Of a DNA stretch of 59,651 bases, positions 39,360 to 52,614 are shown piece after piece. The DNA lies in assembly GCF_001039355.2 (NCBI RefSeq), contig NW_019774580.1, forward strand, positions 124,338-183,988, read 5' to 3'. The DNA comes from Lingula anatina (Eukaryota > Brachiopoda > Lingulata > Lingulida > Lingulidae). Position numbers and translations under genes: made by a program. Under the pieces are notes generated by a model. It had not been told where the DNA came from. It made no database searches and was given only the letters and a program-made list of their open reading frames with translations. Positions within the stretch are counted from its first letter, which is position 1. The number at the start of each line of letters is the position of its first letter.

Positions 39360-41302
39360 TTAGTTTCAGAATAGTTTTAACTTACAAGCACTTTTACAGC
39401 CATACAATTATAATTAAAGCAGTTGAATGGCTGGCAGAGGAAACTCCAGTAAAGTACATGTAGACCTGGGTGGGTTTTGAGACTTCACCATTAAGGACCA
39501 AAATTAACTTCACATTTCCCAGCTATTTAAAAACACTGCTTGTTTACTTGAAGGCTTTTGAATTTCATCCATTGGTAAAAACCAATGGTAAAAACCAATG
39601 GTAAAAAGGAAAAATTCTTTGAGTAAGGTTTAGTGAAATTGCAAGATCTTGTATTTCAAAGTTTTGTTAAATGTTGTTGAACGTGTGTCAACATGATGTT
39701 ATTAAGTCTTGTTGTGCCAATTTTTTACAACTCTTGCATCATTTGGAGCAAAAAAGTGTAACCGTTTTATCTTTGATTAGTCCCATACTTCAGTAAGTAG
39801 TAAGTAATGTAAGTGAAAAAGTGAAAGCTCATAGCAAGCTGTAAAAGTTAGTGCCAATAGCTCCATTTATTGTGAAAAAATGGAAAATTTTGCTTCTTTA
39901 AGGCACACTCAGAGAAAGATATGCCCTACCACTTCAAACTTCTACATAAATATTAATTATATCAGTTATGGTATCATTAATATGCCCAATATAACGTAGA
40001 ATTTATGTTATATATTGCAGTATACTCCATCTTTGTTGTGCACTTTTTAGAAATATTTTGTGTGTAATGGTTATTAAAAAAATTACTCTTACTTTTGATG
40101 TATCTTCCAGAGAGCTTTGGAGATATCTACAGCTATTATATAAAAGTAATATATATTATTTTTAGAAATAGTTTTTATAACATTACTTAGTGGGGACAGT
40201 GTTGTTTTTCTCAACCGAAAAAAAAAACAAACAAACAAAAAACATTACATTCTTATATTCCTCCACCCTCACATAATGTATTTATTTTCAAATGGGCTAG
40301 CGACTGCTTAAACATTATTTCAAAAAAGTTCTTATTATCCAATTTATCAAGTTTCCATCTATAACAGGCTTCCAGCATGGAAACAGATGCCGTTCATAGT
40401 TTTTAGCTGTGAATTCTCCAAGTTTTCCTGAGCATTTGGCATAGCATGGTAGACAAAACAAATCAATCCTGACAGTAGTAGGTAAAATGGGCAGTCCTAT
40501 TTATAGATTAACATTTCATCTAGTCTGGGCATGGGGTTTAATTATGTGGCAGTTTTCTGTGGTCGTCAATAGGTATCCTAGTACTTTTTTTTCTTCATTT
40601 TTTAAATTCTTACTTCATTTTCTATGAGTATTTTTTGTTGGTGTGATCGCATATCATTATTAACCACCATAGTTATGATTTTTTTAATGGAATGTTATTG
40701 TTTATTACTACAATAACAAATATTTACATAAAAGGTTACAATTATTCTACCTGTGCATTAATAGCTATAAGCAGTAACTATTATCAGGATAGAAATTATA
40801 TAGTTTTTACTGCAGCAGTAAGTTCAAGTAAATTAAACAATTATGGTGGTAAATGTCTATTTCACCAGACTCTTAATGGTATAGTTCGAATGCCAACCCT
40901 TTCACTACTTTGCTTTAAAAGTTGCAGAATATTGGAAGTAGTTTTGCAGGCTAAATCACTCGAAATTAATACATTTATTAACTACTGACTACTGATTAAA
41001 TGTAACATTTCTTGGTTTGCCCTAATGAATAAAACAACAACATAAACTGTAGATTAACATCTAACTTTCAATGTCAGTAGTTTAATGCGATCAATTTTCA
41101 CAGGCTTTTACATGTTTTTCATGTTCTCAGTTCATGTCAACCACCAAGTGGGAATTTTATTCAACCCAGCACTTCAGCAAAACTCGCAGAGCATTTAGAA
41201 ACACTGAAGCATTTTCTTCAGGACTGTTCACACAAGGTTATGATGGATGGAATATGAGGCCCTTTATTTTCACACCAGGTGGTACAGTATACCAACTTAT
41301 AT

Positions 41303-41887
41303 ACCCCCTTCACACTACAATCTGAAATATCCGAATTTTTGTAATGCAAATTACGGGTGAAAAATCCGATTCGGTTGTCTGGCCACACACAGCAAAGGGA
41401 AACCGAATCGTGCACTGAAAATTCAGGTGGAGGTTCCGGTTTGAAGAATCGCGCATGCGCAGAATCCATGAAAACAAAAATATGGCGCCAATCATTGCTC
41501 TTCTCGCACTCAGTTTTTTTTCTCGTGTGTTTGTTTTTGGAACATCAAATTTAACCCAAAAGTCGTCAAAAGGAAGATTTAAGTAAGATCTGGAAGAATT
41601 TGACGGATACAAGAAGGAGACTAGTCGGATTTCGATGGAGAGTGTGGGTCCACTGACCTGGCATGTTGCTTTTCTTTCCCGCGAGATTTGCTAGTGCATG
41701 CGCATTGCGATCTAAACAGGTGGCCCTTCCGGTAAAGTAACCGAATCGCTGGAGAGAATCCAGCTCGCTAGTAGGATTTTTGGAAACCGGTTGACAAAAA
41801 TCCTCATGCGTTCAGACTACCGCAATAATTCGAATCTTGACCTAATTCGCTATTTAACCGGTTAAATGACTGCAGTGTGAACGGGGT
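41303..41887. mobile_element. 585-bp element with ACCCCNTTCACACTRCA inverted ends
   Basis: The left end ACCCCCTTCACACTACA and right end TGCAGTGTGAACGGGGT are inverted copies, differing at two positions. The inside is non-repetitive and has no coding match; short open frames on both strands overlap each other. The CACACTRCA core resembles the TTTACACTGGA end of the element at 42059, so the two may use related transposases. Confidence 0.7.
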
Positions 41888-41918
41888 AATAGTCTGATAA
41901 ATAGGGAAAAGTCACTTA

Positions 41919-42402
41919 GAGCGCATTCAGAACAGATGATCTGTGGATTAAATATGGCCGACTCCACTCCAAAAAGCAGAGACATTAATTCCCTGATGGT
42001 CTCCCTGTCTTCACTCACGTTGTCCCTGCAAGGGCCTAGCAATTTAACCTCATTTATACCCCCTTTACACTGGACGGCGTCCTTTCTGCGTCCTTTCTGC
42101 GACCATGAAATTTGGCATCCCTGTGGTCTTAGTAAGGAGGCACGAGCATTAATTTTGTATCAGAATTTATGCTCAATGATCGGCCAGTTTTTGGCACGTT
42201 AAGTATTATAATTTTTTAACTCTCAAATGGGGCCGTACTGCTGGACGCAGAAAGGACGCCGTCCAGTGTAAAGGGGCCCTTAATGGCGCATGTGGAGGTG
42301 GAGAGACCATCAGGGAATTAGCGGCATTGCTTTTTAAGTGGGTTTGGCCATATTTAGTTGGCGGATCAGTTAGTCCTCGGATTATCTGTTCTGAATGCGC
42401 TC
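41919..42402. mobile_element. Family A element carrying a nested insertion
   Basis: The outer ends GAGCGCATTCAGAACAGATG and, inverted at the right, GAGCGCATTCAGAACAGATA enclose inner AAATATGGCCGA and TGGCCATATTTAG blocks. In the middle sits the separate element 42059-42279. Without it the family A copy is about 260 bp. Confidence 0.8.
42059..42279. mobile_element. 221-bp element with CCCTTTACACTGGACGGCG inverted ends, nested
   Basis: The left end CCCCTTTACACTGGACGGCG continues CGTCCTTTCTGCG, with CGTCCTTTCTGCG repeated once in direct orientation. The right end is its inverted copy (CGCAGAAAGGACGCCGTCCA then GTGTAAAGGGG). About 30 bp of near-perfect terminal repeat marks it as a younger insertion than the family A host. 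Confidence 0.82.
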
Positions 42403-42599
42403 TTTAACACAGCCCCCAGTGCACAACACATGACCCAAGTTAACCAGATTACTTATGGTTAGTCCAAACAGTTGAAAGTGTACTTGTAAAGGGGACCCCC
42501 CCCCCCTCGTCATAACTATGATGTAGATAGTATACTACACAATGTGATAAAACATCATCAGTCTTGAAACTTCATGTCTGGATGAAATTTAGTCATGAA

Positions 42600-42911
42600 A
42601 CTAGAAAAGCACTACGAGAGCGCAGACCTCCGCCAAGGCAGCAAAGTCTCCACCCAATGCCGTTTCACCCCTAAATTTTCATTCTATAATGATTTAGTTT
42701 TTTGATTTTTGATTATTGATTGATTATTGATCCAGATCACCACCAAAAACTAATCATCTGTTCCCTGGCCCACTTCTGACAGTTCCTGAAAATTTCATCA
42801 AAATCAGTCCATAACTTTTTGAGTTATGTTGATGACAGACAGACAGACAGAAAGACCGACCGACAGACAAACAAACAGGGGTGAAAACATAACCTCCTTG
42901 GCGGAGGTAAT
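42600..42911. mobile_element. Dispersed element with CCTCCGCCAAGG / CCTTGGCGGAGG ends
   Basis: Inverted ends ACCTCCGCCAAGG (42626) and CCTTGGCGGAGGT (42897) enclose a body with GATCCAGATCACCACCAAAA, CTTTTTGAGTTATGTTGATG and a GACA/AAAC tract. This arrangement matches, from memory, a repeat tail widespread in aquatic animal genomes. Database identity not checked. No coding capacity. Confidence 0.65.
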
Positions 42912-45900
42912 AATTGATGAGCTAATGACTTTGGTTTGTTCATTTATTAAGTATGGTGTGATTTGTTTCGAATCGGACTTTATCGATCTATCTGTGTCTT
43001 GTGTGAATACGGCATGTGATTTCTTGATATTGTACTTGAAGTGGTAACCAGCTGATGTTTTCATATTTGGGTTCCATGCATATGTTTTATCAAACAGATT
43101 TTGTTTCTTCATAGTGATAAATTTTATGCTGTGACTGCATGGCATGCGCGACATAATAGTTATGTCAGAGTAGATCTGATTAAGACATAAATTTCCCAGT
43201 CAAAGGAGGAAATGCTTTTTAAAATATTTTAGATACTTAAAAGTATTATCTGTGTATTTAAGTCACTAAAGCAATTTTTTATTTTTTTTCTTTTTTCCAC
43301 TCCCCTCCTTCTTTTCTTTTTTCTTGCTTTAAAAAAGATTATCTGTGTTCACCATGCTGTTAGTAATAGTGTATGTTTGCAGTCGTGTTCTGAAATCAAG
43401 CTTTCGTGTTGTACATGTACAGTATATTCTTTACTCAGTAAATAAGGTATCCAATATATCTGGAAAAAAATGCTTTTAGTAACTTTGACAAAGAAACATG
43501 TCATTTGCTCTGGCACTTAAAGCAATTCCTCTTCGGCCTCAAGGTGATCAAATTATTAGGAAGTTCATAGAAGTCTTATTCAATCAAAATACAACAATGA
43601 CCTGGTAAAAGGGTCCTTGGAGCTGTGTGTAAAACTTGGTGAAAACACATGTCTTAGGCTACACAGGAATATATCAGTGTTGATGGCGGTTCTTTCTCAA
43701 AAGCTGCAGGATTTCACGCTTAATCAAATTCAGCTGAAAACACTGTATACTTCTGTCGAGGTTCATTAAATGTCAGACCAACTGTGTCCTTTATGGGCCA
43801 AATAAACTTGACTGTTCCCACTGAGTACCTGTAAAGGGTTACGTTTTCATTATTTTGCCAAAACTTGGCTGTTTTCTGGCAGAAATGTGGTGTATTGGTG
43901 CATATCTCCTCTGTCGACAGAGGCCTGGATCACTGCTGAAAAGAGCTTTGGCTGGAAAATTGGTCTCAACTGCAAGACCAAATTAGAGTTTATTTTGCAT
44001 TAATTTACTTTAAACCAATTAAATGAAATAGTGTCTGTTTTGTAACAAGAAATAGATGGGTAATGTTTTGTTTTTGACCAATAATTATTTTCATAATATC
44101 AATTTTTTTTATTAGAGCAGACTAAATTTTCAGCTTGAAGTTTAGGCCAATTTTCTGGCTTAAGTTCTTGGGTTTTGACTCTGGAAATTATTTAGATGGG
44201 GATGGGGGGGGGGATAACATGATCCTTATTCCCTAAACCACTTCCCCCTGGTTCCTCTTGAAGAAATCTCTAAATGGATCCAGTGACACTTCCCCCTTGC
44301 TAGGATCTGTCACTCTTATAAATATGGAAAATCTGTAATCTCAATTTGATGTAAGATAACATTGACACAAACAGATTTTCTACAAAATTTGTGTCTTGTG
44401 GGAATGTTTTGAACCAGTTTTGCCAGATTTTATGTACAATTATTTCCTGTATTTCATTGTAACACTTTGCAGAAATGTTAGGGTGCCATAAATTACGTTG
44501 AAATTGTTTGTTTGGCATGTCATAAAACATGCTGACACTTCTTATGAACAATTGCATGTACATTGAAACATGCTTAACTTTTACAGTAGATATCTTTTAA
44601 AGATAACAGAAATCAAAATCACAAAGCATTGAGAAAATATGTAAAAGTCAAAACATATGAATGACCACTCATTCGACCAATAATTGTTCAGCACTTTATT
44701 GAGGTCAGGGACTTATATTTTTGAATTTAAATGGTGAAACTTGTGTATAGCTGGCTAAAGTCATAAGAATCACCTTTAAAAATTTTGAAAATGCATGTGC
44801 TGTAGGTCCACAGCTTTGTATGGGGGTGGGGTGGATGACATAATTACAACACCCAGATATTGGGATTTCCAGGTAAATCAATACAATTTTCATCTCTTAT
44901 CACGAGGATAAGGTGACAACCATTGTAGTTTTTTTAGGGAAAAGCACAAATCCAGTCCTCCAGGTTGTTTATTACTCAAGTTACTTGACTAACATTGACA
45001 TTTGTCTGCGTGTTTGTGTTTTCACTGTAAGTTCTTATCACCCTATGGGCTGCAGAGGCATAAATTACAACAGGAAAACCTGTGTGGCAACGCATTGTAT
45101 CATAGGCATATCAACAAACCTGGGCACACCATATTTTAACATCTTTTGCAAAATAAAGGGAAATGAATGAATAAATATAAATATTGAATACAAATAAAAA
45201 ATTAATTAAAAATTTTTTGAAATAATTAGTCATGAATGTCTTTTAATTAGGCTTTTAATTAGCCATTTAGAATGGCTTTTAATTTAAGCTTAAGGTATAT
45301 GTAAGACTAGTGAACCTGCATCTGTAATTTCAAACGAACAAAAAGTTCTCTGTTTATTGAAGTACCCTGTACACAAAGACATTTATCATTCTTTCCCCCC
45401 CCCCCCCCAAGTTCACAGTCCTTCATTTATAATTCCTTTTTTATCCAAATTGTAAATGCACTGAAGTATTATTAAAGAGCATTTTGCATTTAGAACTCGA
45501 TATAAACATGGTCAGTAAGTATTTGGAATATGACCAAGTATTAATCAAATGCAATAAGAAAAGGGACAATACAACAAGGTCATGGAAATTGTAATTTTTT
45601 TTTTGTTCATAATTAAATAAATAAATAAAATATAAAAATGTGTGACCTGTTCAAGATGCAAATCCCCAGAACCTTGAAACTCGGGAGACATTGAAATAGT
45701 TGTTTTGTCTCAAAAATAACAAAGTCATATCTAGTAAGAGGGGTTTAACTTTACTGATCTATTTTATTAATTTTTTTATAAAATCAATTTACAACCAAAA
45801 TCACAAAAATCAATCTTGAAATTCAATTCATTTAAGTCACATTTTAGCAGTCACAAATAATAATCCAAGTTGTTATTTCTTACAAATTAATACTACTGAA

Positions 45901-47401
45901 TTACATACAGCTATCATAAATAACTTTTTTCAGTTATTTTTCAATATGGCCACCTGTCTAACCAAAATATAGATTAAAATGTACAAAATTTGACCTGTTG
46001 TCATAGCTACCACATGGTCTCTTGTCACAGACAAAAACCCAATAACATTAGTGTAGGAAAAAAACTTCATAAGCACAAATCTTTGTTACAAATTATATTT
46101 CTAAATTTGAATGCTCAATGTTTATTTATGTAGAGATTTTCTTCACTTCTCACTTATGACCAAATTATGTACAAAATCATTAATCCACTTTTTTTCAACA
46201 TGTTCTTATTGACTGTTAAAATTTAATAAATCAAAAGAAATCAGAATTGCATTGTAAATGTACATTACTCACTCTGTACATGATTAAATATGAGTACAAA
46301 TCTAATGCTTTTCTCATTACAAAATATAACTAAATGAATGGTAAAAATTAAACAATAACTGGCATCTTTTCCTCAATTTTCTTGAAAAAAATTGAAACCA
46401 TGATTATTTTGCAAAGTAAGGTAAATAAATGAATAAAATAAAAAACAAAATGAACACATTTACATCTAATAATAGAATTATATATATGCAAAAAACCATT
46501 ATTACATGACAAAATTGAGACCATTACTTGATATCTGGTTATCAGCATTTTCAATTTTTCTGAGCTCTTAAAAGATATTTAGCTTTAAAGACAGTGTTGT
46601 TTTTGTGTCACAGCACACAAAAGATAATTAAATTTAGCTGTTTTGGTCTGTAATATTTGTTTCAAAGGGCAAATTAAGGCACAAGATTTCTATCACCATA
46701 TGCTAGCTATACTGAAAAAATATTGCAAATGGTTGCACTGCACCATAAAGTGACTATGTGCAATTTGCAACCCCTACTCCCAGGCAGTTTTCAAATATGT
46801 ACAACTATAATGGTATTTGTATAAGACTCACTTTGGTTAAAAAGTCGTTGCAATATTCTGCTGAATGTTGAAATTAGAAACCTATTTTAAAGAATTTTGG
46901 AGGTCTAACTACACAACACTACTTTAGTGACAGTATAATAACCAAGAGTTATGAAGATATGTTTGTTCTTCTAACTGCTAAGTATAAAGATATTTACAGC
47001 ATGACTGCACTAAGTTTCTAAACAACTTTATTCTTTTGCATAACAGACACCGAATAAGAATGATCGTGACCCACTTGGGAACATGAAATACATTAAGTAA
47101 CACACACACACACACATACTGCTACACAGAAAACAATGATAATAAAAATAATATTGATTATGATACCTGTGGGAATGACAATTATGCAGATTAGATTTAA
47201 TAAAAAACTTTGCTGGAGTCAGTCCCATACACAAATGGTCTCTCTCTCTGCCCACTAGCTGGTACACCTTTCCTACACACATTACACCCATTTGCAAAAT
47301 CTAATCTGACAGTTGAAAACATTATCAGACAGAGTATGTAAAACCTTTAATAAGTGGTAAAGCCTTTACCAGACATAGTGGAAACTATTTCCCTGCTCTG
47401 C

Positions 47402-47433
<32 letters not shown>

Positions 47434-49047
47434 AAAAAAAAAAAATCCCCTACCAGAAAATCTCCCTTCTGAAAGTCATCAACCTTTGGCTTTCCAAGTG
47501 CACTACTTTTTTACACCCCGTTTGATTCTCTTCTTTGTAATTCAATCTCACTTGTGTTCCAAAAACCAGACAAAATTGTACACTGGCACAAGGTCAGGCT
47601 GGGCAACAAACTACCAGTGACTTTAGACTCCTAATACAACATTAAAGACGACTAAACTAATCTGCAACCGCCTCAATACACTTAATGCATTTCTAAGCTG
47701 TCTGTAGCAAATGCGAGGTTGGCAATGGGCTGGAAACCATCACTGGTACAGCTCTCCACTGTGCAGAGGTAGGAAATTTGAACCGATGGAAGGCTTCTAC
47801 TTTTCCAGCCAAATAAGACTGACACAATTACAGCAGGTAAAGACATTCCTTAGTCACTGTCTAGTTTCTAAAGCAGGCCCTGGATAACCGAACAGGATAC
47901 TGTTGCATGTATATCCAGTCTGTGATGAAAAATTAAAACCTATACTGGCCCTAAGTGATACCAAAGCATCCACTAACACAATTCGGAAACAGTAATTGGA
48001 CAAATTAACAGAGTTTAACTGGCCTGGCTTCAAATTTACTGGTATTAACCTGTTGGACAAATGGTAATCCTTTACACTGTAATTATGTCATATTCAAATT
48101 GTGTGGAAGTGTAACTCATGTGCCGCAACATTGCTGTCACAATGACTGTGCAGGGTGACACGTGGGAGACAGGGGGCAAGACTATGACTATCATTACCTC
48201 CTTAAAAACCAAACCACTTGGTGCCAAATCTGTTCTTCCATAGTATTAGGCAGATCTGTGTTGTTGAAATGTTTTGATGCTGAATCTGTACTTCTGTGGA
48301 TATTCAGTCACACCCAAACTGTTGAAAAACTCAAGTTTTTACCCTGTTTAAGTTTGTTCATCACATATAGGTATGTCTTTACAAATAAACTAAATTCCAA
48401 GTTTTGTAAGAACAAAAAAGGGCTTAATAACAACACATATCTGAATGGAGATTTCTTTACCTGATGACAATTTAAATATATCAGAATACAAAAGATATGA
48501 TACTGGATTTGACATTTCTTCCATCAAGAAATATCGTATGATATTATAAGAACGATTTCATTTATGAGCAAAAAATTATCTATACATAAATATCATACAA
48601 TTTTTTAACACAAGCATACCGTTACGTTACTGTTAAATCTCAACTCCATTCCCCTGCACCTCAGTTGAAGACTTAAAGAAAAATATCATTGATATCATAT
48701 ACATCTTTTCTTTTCTATGTACAGGCTTTACATATTACTAAAATATCAGTCAGTCTGTATATGTGTTAAATATTTTATCTGTGTGCTTAACACATAACTT
48801 GTATAATAGATCATGCCTTTCTTCAATAGTTTTGATAATAGCATTTTAACAGTTATATAAACTTAAGCACCATGCAAAACAGCCTGGCCCATTTCATAAA
48901 AAATGAAATATTCCTCATGAAATCTTTAAATTATAAAAAAGTGGCTGCCATTTTGAATAATCCTTCAACCCGTTCTTCAACAAAAATGTGGAAAAGCGCG
49001 CAAACGCAATTAAGTCTGAAATACCATTACTGTCACTGCTACTATTG
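42912..49047. other. AT-rich region downstream of AMFR, no gene seen
   Basis: No exon supported on either strand. It includes a homopolymer junction C21A22 at 47403-47445 and a C run near 45397. Part of it, toward 49 kb, must be the 3' UTR of the minus-strand AMFR gene; I could not fix its poly(A) site. Confidence 0.5.
47403..47445. repeat. Homopolymer junction, about 21 C then 22 A
   Basis: A pure C run abuts a pure A run. Such tracts are prone to length errors in sequencing, so the exact numbers are unreliable. Confidence 0.9.
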
Positions 49048-51989
49048 CTACTGCTGCGGTTCATGCTGCATCATTCTTCTGATAGCTGCATCATATGCTT
49101 GCTGACGTCTTTGTCTTAATAAATTTTCGGACACTTCCAAACTGGCTTCTGGGGGTGTATTTGACAAGGGTTCCTCCAAGTCTGATGGTGAAGCTTGCTC
49201 TGTGCTTGTAGATGCTTCCTTTGATTGGAACCTCCTATTAACAAAAAATAAATAAATAAATAAATAAATAAATGAAATAAAATAAAATAATAAATAATAA
49301 AGAAATTAATTAATTAATTAAATAACCTCTTATGTTGTACCTTACACACTTGCACACAAACACACACACACACACACAGCCAGAATATCTAAATTTAAGG
49401 CAAGATTTATGGAATGTTTTCAGCCCATTTGATTGAAATATAAATATATTGAAAAAACTCTTTGTTGCTACTTCAAACTAAAATTGAGATTGGTGTCTTT
49501 TAAGTTTTTAGTTTTGAATGAATATCTGCTAAAAATTTGTACTAATCCCCGACCAGACTTAACACAACTTTTCCCCCCTTTTCCCAAAGTAAACAAAATT
49601 GTCTCTTTTCATCTTTTCTTTTTAACACAGTTATTAACACTCTAATCTATATAAAACCAGAATGAAACTTTTCATTCTATTAATTTTTTTTACCTCCTAG
49701 CTTGTTCTATCAACTCTTCTCTCCTTCTGTTGAGCAACTCTTCTCTTTCTGAGGATTTTTTAGAATACCTTCCTCCTCCTGGATTGACAGCTGCAGCACC
49801 AACATCCTCCTCTCTGTAATTTTATCAAAATTCACAAATTTTGACATTCAGATTATGTCTACTCTAAATAAATGTATTTTGGAAACGAATTTTTTAATAT
49901 CATCAAAGGAAAACATTTTTTCACAATGAAACAAGTCATTAGCATTTGCCTACTCAATTTACTATATAAGTTTTCAAAAATAAATCAATGGAAGATAATT
50001 TGTAAAATATCTGTGTGCCATAAATAGAGAACTTTAGTTGCCAGGTTACTAAATACTTTCTTTAAATATGGTTTTCTCTAGTTGTCATCAGTTCTTATTT
50101 CATATTAACAGGCAATATTACTTACACATCAGGTATCTCAAACAGAGCAGGTACATTATCATCTCTATAGTTGTGTGCTACATCTTCACTCACAGAGGAA
50201 GCTGTACTATAGGAGTCATCAGAATCATATACTGCTGGGTTGTTGTTATTATTACCTGCTATGGAATTCTGAAAATATAATAATATAGTATAAAGTAACT
50301 TCAGTCAAAGTTGCTGTTCTAGGATTGTAAGTATGTTCATAATTGATGTTAGTAGTAATAGTCACTGATGTTGTAAAAGTGGTGGTAGAAACATTATCTA
50401 TAAAGGAAAAACAGCTATCTGCTAACATCTTGTAACTTGAAAAAGAAATTCAAATTGTTTTTGGAAATGAACTAAATCTTGAAACTTTTACAGTCAAAGC
50501 ACTCAAAATATTTAAATTGATACTAAATCTTAACTAAATGCTTTACTGTATGTTTAGCTGTTTGAAATAAAATATACAGTGTAGTAGATGAGTAGTGGTA
50601 GAAGTAACAGTAGTTGTAGAAAAATTAATAGTGTTTCTTCTGACATAAAATAATCTACTGAATGTGAGCAGTAAATTTTCATCCATAAATATCAAAGTCA
50701 GCTACTTACTGCTATTGGCAGCCTGCCCTCTAAAATATTATTGACGGTCATTTCTGGCGACCTAGTGATGTGGAGGTCATCTTGTATTATGGCGTCTGGC
50801 AAGATGGTGTCTGGAAAAACTTCACGAACTTGACGGACCTAAAAAGTGGCAACACCAAAACTGTTAGATGATATTTCTTAACAAGCTTTCATAGAATTCC
50901 ACGATTCTATGAAAAAATATGTTAAAATCCATAGGTCAGAAATAAAATAGCAAGCAATCAAGAAGTTTGACTTTTTCATAGCTGTATTAATGTGAATCAG
51001 AGACACAAGCACAATCAAAATTGGGTTTATTGAATAGTTTCAGTCAAATTTAAACCATTTGGGAAAAAGCTGATGAATAAGAAGTGATTTGGCTAAGCAA
51101 TATAAAAATTGCCAGCGCTACTCCAGACACAGTTTTGCCAACAAGCATTTGCTGTCTCTTAACAAGCTCAGACTTTCTATCACAGTGCCAATCAACCAAA
51201 TGCCTATCTATAAAAACAACAATATTATATATTACAAATATTTGCTGCATACCAAAGCACTATCTCATCACAAAATATATATGAAAAGTCAAAATGCAAA
51301 CACCATTGCAGTATCTGTAACTGGTGGCACAGTCTGGTGCAGTGCCTTCCACTGAGGAAACCAAAAATCTTATAGAATGTACAGCAGCATATTGTCATTA
51401 CACTCCATGTTTTGACTTCAACTCAACCCAATTCAAGAATAGTCCAGGATTATTTGTACCAGATGTCACTAGTTTACAACACAGTCCATGTTTTAACTGA
51501 AATTCAAACTAGTACAAAGAAGTCCAGGACAAGATCAGTTAAAAACTTCACAACAAACAGTTGTTGCTTAAAGCTTTTTTTAAATCTTTTAAAATTTTTG
51601 GTGAAACTGATGTGATTCATTTTTTAACTCCTCGTGCTCGGCTCCTTACCCAAGTGTCCATCTGTGAGGTCTGTACATGCTGGCGCTGGCGTGCCAGAAG
51701 GTTACGATCCATCAATGTCGTGTGGGTCACTTCAACCGAAAAACTTGGCAGCCAGCGAACATAACGCGAGCCTGGAATGAAGAAGACATAAAAGCTGAAT
51801 TCTACCATGTTTCTAAGTCATATGAGTTTTTTCAAAAAAAGAAGTTGCAAACCAGATGCAGCTGGAACCTGGTGAGACTTCGATGAAAAAGACACCATAA
51901 AATATGGCTGTTGTCAGTGCTCACATGTCACAAATAATTTTTTTTTTTCAAATTGATATGAAGAACTTGGGTAAAAATACATAAACATG

Positions 51990-52039
<50 letters not shown>

Positions 52040-52571
52040 CAATTGACCTAATTTCAAAATAAAGTCAAGTTTATGAACTTTTCCAAATCATTGATTCTGA
52101 ATGGTAGAATGATCAAGCTCTGACAGAAGATCTTCACATCAATCCTGGACTCTGCCTGCTTCATGTTTCAGGGCATGAAAAGCACCTAGTTGCCCCAGTC
52201 TGCATTTGCACAATATCTTTTAAGGAGAAAAAAGGGCACAACAGACAACAATAGTACAAACCATCGAAGTGAAAGAAGTGGTTGGTGGTTTGGTTGATGT
52301 TCCTAGGTGGCGCTGGTGCATTGGCAGCGTCCCCTGCAGCCCCGATGTTGCCTTGTTCTGCAGTCTCACGGTGCTCATCAAAGTTGAGTGCTTCACGACA
52401 GGTGGGGCAGGAGACATCTTGTTCAAGCCAGGAACGTAGGCAAAAGCTGGAAGAAGGACGCCGTTTTTTAAAATCTATAAATACTTCATACATAACACAT
52501 CATTGATTTTACCCAGAAAGCCATGCAAAAGTGTGTAAAATATGTGAATTCTTAGAATATTAAATCCACTT

Positions 52572-52614
<43 letters not shown>

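Larger units (their letters stand above)
35631..41302. other. Gene-poor region with family B elements
   Basis: Apart from the two family B elements (36315-36564, 39104-39359), I find no exons with both splice signals and recognisable protein. A 24-bp block (TACTTGCTTTTAAACYTAA core) is directly repeated at about 36606 and 36707. One open frame with a good acceptor at 38187 is described under findings. Confidence 0.5.
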
